Positions 62,420-64,000 of a DNA stretch of 64,000 nt are shown piece after piece. Position 1 is the first letter of the stretch; each line of letters opens with the position of its first letter. The notes under the pieces were generated by a model. It saw only the letters and a program-made list of their open reading frames with translations. It was not told the DNA's origin and searched no databases. Source of the DNA: Aquimarina sp040786285 (GTDB lineage: Bacteria; Bacteroidota; Bacteroidia; Flavobacteriales; Flavobacteriaceae). The translations under genes were made by a program, and so were the position numbers. The DNA is taken from positions 620,001 through 684,000 of the forward strand of contig NZ_JBFMKQ010000003.1 of the NCBI RefSeq assembly GCF_040786285.1. Direction: 5' to 3'.

Positions 62420-62684
62420 AACCCTTACACAAATATCCTCCGAAACATCACCAAAAAGTACTTTCAATTGTTTTCGGAAAGAAATATATCTTATCAAGAT
62501 ACTAATAATCTGTAATCTAAACTAGAGAAATACTAGTATCTTTTACAGAATCTAAAGAAATAATACATCGGATAACACATATATATAATGAAATCAAATA
62601 TGTATAAAATAAGGATTGCTTAAAATAAATTCAAAAAGCATTGGTTATCAATATATAGAGTTTTATTAGTTAAAAAGTTATAAT

Positions 62685-63827
62685 ATGAAACAAGTAGCTA
62701 AAATTATTGGTATTGTATTAATGTCACTGATATTTTCTTATTGCTCTAGTGATGATGATAATGTCCCTAATCCAGATCCAGACCCAGATCCCAATCCTAC
62801 TGATGCCACCACAACATTAATTAGTACCTTAAGTGTACCCTGGGAAATACTTTGGGGGCCTGATAATTTTCTTTGGGTAGCCGAACGCAACGGAAAAATA
62901 AGTAGAATCAATCCCAACACGGGAGAACAAATTGAATTATTAACTATAAGTAACGTATCTCAGGTACAAGAAAGCGGGTTATTAGGTATGGTATTGCATC
63001 CTGATTTTATTAATACTCCGTTTGTATATGCTGTATATACATATTCAAGTGGGAACGATTTATTAGAGCGATTAGTACGTTTTACCTATACCAATAACAC
63101 CTTATCTAATGAAACCACGCTAATCGATCAAATTCCGGCGAATAGAATTCATAATGGTAGTCGTCTTCTAATTACTCCAGATCAACATCTTATAATGTCT
63201 ACAGGAGATGCAGGAAATACAAGCCTTTCGCAAGATGCAAACTCATTAGGAGGAAAAATACTTAGGCTCACACTTGAAGGAGGTATCCCTAGCGATAACC
63301 CCTTTACAAACAGTTATGTATATAGTTTAGGGCATAGAAATCCTCAAGGATTAACCCTGGGGCCAAATGAACGTATTTATAGCTCAGAACACGGCCCGGA
63401 TACCGATGACGAGATCAATATCATAACATCGGGTGAAAATTATGGATGGCCCAACGTAAGAGGAGTAATAGATACCCCAAGCGAAGAATCATTTGCAGCA
63501 ACCACTCCTGTCACCGAATCTATTTTTAATTGGACGCCAACCATTGCTCCATCAGATCTAATTTATTATACCAGTGATCGTATTCCTCAATGGACAAATC
63601 AATTGCTACTAACGGTGTTAAAAGAACAACAGATAATTGCACTTACGCTTAACAACGATGGTACGGCAATTACACAGGAAGAAGTATTCTTTAATGGTAC
63701 TTTTGGTCGTATACGAGATATTGTAGTTTCTCCTACAGGACGAGTTTTTATTGCCACTAATGGAAACAGTTACGGAGATACTAGTAATACGCATAGTATT
63801 ATTGAAATTAATAGGATAGAACTTTAA
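62685..63827 (+). CDS. PQQ-type sugar dehydrogenase-like lipoprotein (GSDH/sorbosone dehydrogenase)
   Basis: 380 residues. A lipoprotein signal (MSLIFSYCSS) leads to a DPDPDPNPT linker and a six-bladed propeller domain with the GSDH pattern: SVPWEILWGPDNFLWVAERN, GLLGMVLHPDF, GSRLLITPDQHLIMSTGDA, GHRNPQGLTLG and SEHGPDTDDEIN. The histidine and aspartates are those of the soluble PQQ-dependent aldose dehydrogenases. It would oxidise a sugar at the outer surface with PQQ; cofactor use is not proven since no pqq genes are nearby. Confidence 0.82.
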   Translation: MKQVAKIIGIVLMSLIFSYCSSDDDNVPNPDPDPDPNPTDATTTLISTLSVPWEILWGPDNFLWVAERNGKISRINPNTGEQIELLTISNVSQVQESGLLGMVLHPDFINTPFVYAVYTYSSGNDLLERLVRFTYTNNTLSNETTLIDQIPANRIHNGSRLLITPDQHLIMSTGDAGNTSLSQDANSLGGKILRLTLEGGIPSDNPFTNSYVYSLGHRNPQGLTLGPNERIYSSEHGPDTDDEINIITSGENYGWPNVRGVIDTPSEESFAATTPVTESIFNWTPTIAPSDLIYYTSDRIPQWTNQLLLTVLKEQQIIALTLNNDGTAITQEEVFFNGTFGRIRDIVVSPTGRVFIATNGNSYGDTSNTHSIIEINRIEL

Positions 63828-63948
63828 TACTGTGTATTGCCAGTACCAAATCTGCGCATATCCGTAAGATTTTTCTGATTATGGGTAATCTTAGCCTTGG
63901 ATTTATGATTCGTATTCTCCAAAAAGTATATCTTTAAACTTGCTTACT

Positions 63949-64000
63949 ATGGAGACTATTAAAATTAAAACCTTTGAAGAGTTATTAGAAGCTCTTGAAC
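63949..64000 (+). CDS. Start of an unknown gene, cut by the window end
   Basis: The frame METIKIKTFEELLEALE runs off the end. It has no signal peptide in the first 17 residues. Too little is visible to name it. Confidence 0.4.
   Translation, partial: METIKIKTFEELLEALE

Overview
The window reads as chromosome of a marine-type flavobacterium (phylum Bacteroidota). The evidence is low GC, lipoprotein and Sec signals, TAnnTTTG-type -7 promoter elements, a type IX secretion C-terminal sorting domain at 52767-53633, and Bacteroidota families such as DUF5777, DUF4494 and a three-gene succinate dehydrogenase with a long cytochrome subunit. I would guess a relative of Aquimarina, but the sequence alone does not prove the genus. 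No rRNA, tRNA, CRISPR array, phage or complete insertion sequence was seen.

Layout. 1-3341: envelope and secreted proteins (Lipoprotein_15, haem-binding lipoprotein, OB-fold protein, YceI, DUF5777). 3510-8125: a large coiled-coil-rich protein followed by a possible NlpC/P60-like protein. 8516-14422: amino-acid permease, TetR-alkB pair, exported Pcm and unknown proteins. 14423-14885: a probable small RNA with its own promoter and terminator. 14886-20830: universal stress protein, beta-barrel, PLAT-like lipoprotein, NAD(P) transhydrogenase and a HAMP cyclase. 21042-28021: DUF3307, a macro-like/EVE-like/KAP NTPase of possible defence type, ferredoxin-like, AhpD-like and LamG proteins, and a second cyclase. 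28396-36683: DUF4494, a DUF4157-OmpA metalloprotease-like protein, a glycosyltransferase, a YARHG protein and many intergenic palindromes. 37045-39911: small acidic lipoprotein plus TPR histidine kinase and response regulator. 40019-44418: a nuclease-rich island (two tandem HNH proteins, an HsdR-N-like PD-(D/E)XK protein, SNase) with small exported proteins. 44419-45564: a mosaic of duplicated repeats with a GIY-YIG remnant. 45565-53633: peptidoglycan-binding-like protein, ECF sigma/YciI pair, a leader-type Cys-rich mini-gene, 7TM-DISM regulator, aerolysin-like lipoprotein and T9SS cargo. 53935-57489: sdhCAB. 57530-64000: GNAT, OmpA lipoprotein, small envelope proteins and a sorbosone/glucose dehydrogenase-like protein.

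Most interesting signals. (1) The DUF4157 protein and the peptidoglycan-binding-like protein, 14 kb apart and otherwise unrelated, share a 22-residue N-terminal motif (FFNK-x3-G-x-FFS-x3-E-x-E-x-PFF), which could be a common loading or export signal, perhaps for a contractile injection system. (2) A bipartite G-run motif, with runs 22-23 bp apart, recurs at least six times upstream of genes. In three cases it lies 55-56 bp before a -7-like element. One of these drives the predicted small RNA and another the DUF4157 gene. (3) A 52-aa peptide with a bacteriocin-type leader and four cysteines lies at 48543-48701. (4) The 1097-aa KAP NTPase has an unusual domain order. (5) Two families of intergenic palindromic repeats occur, some amplified in tandem.
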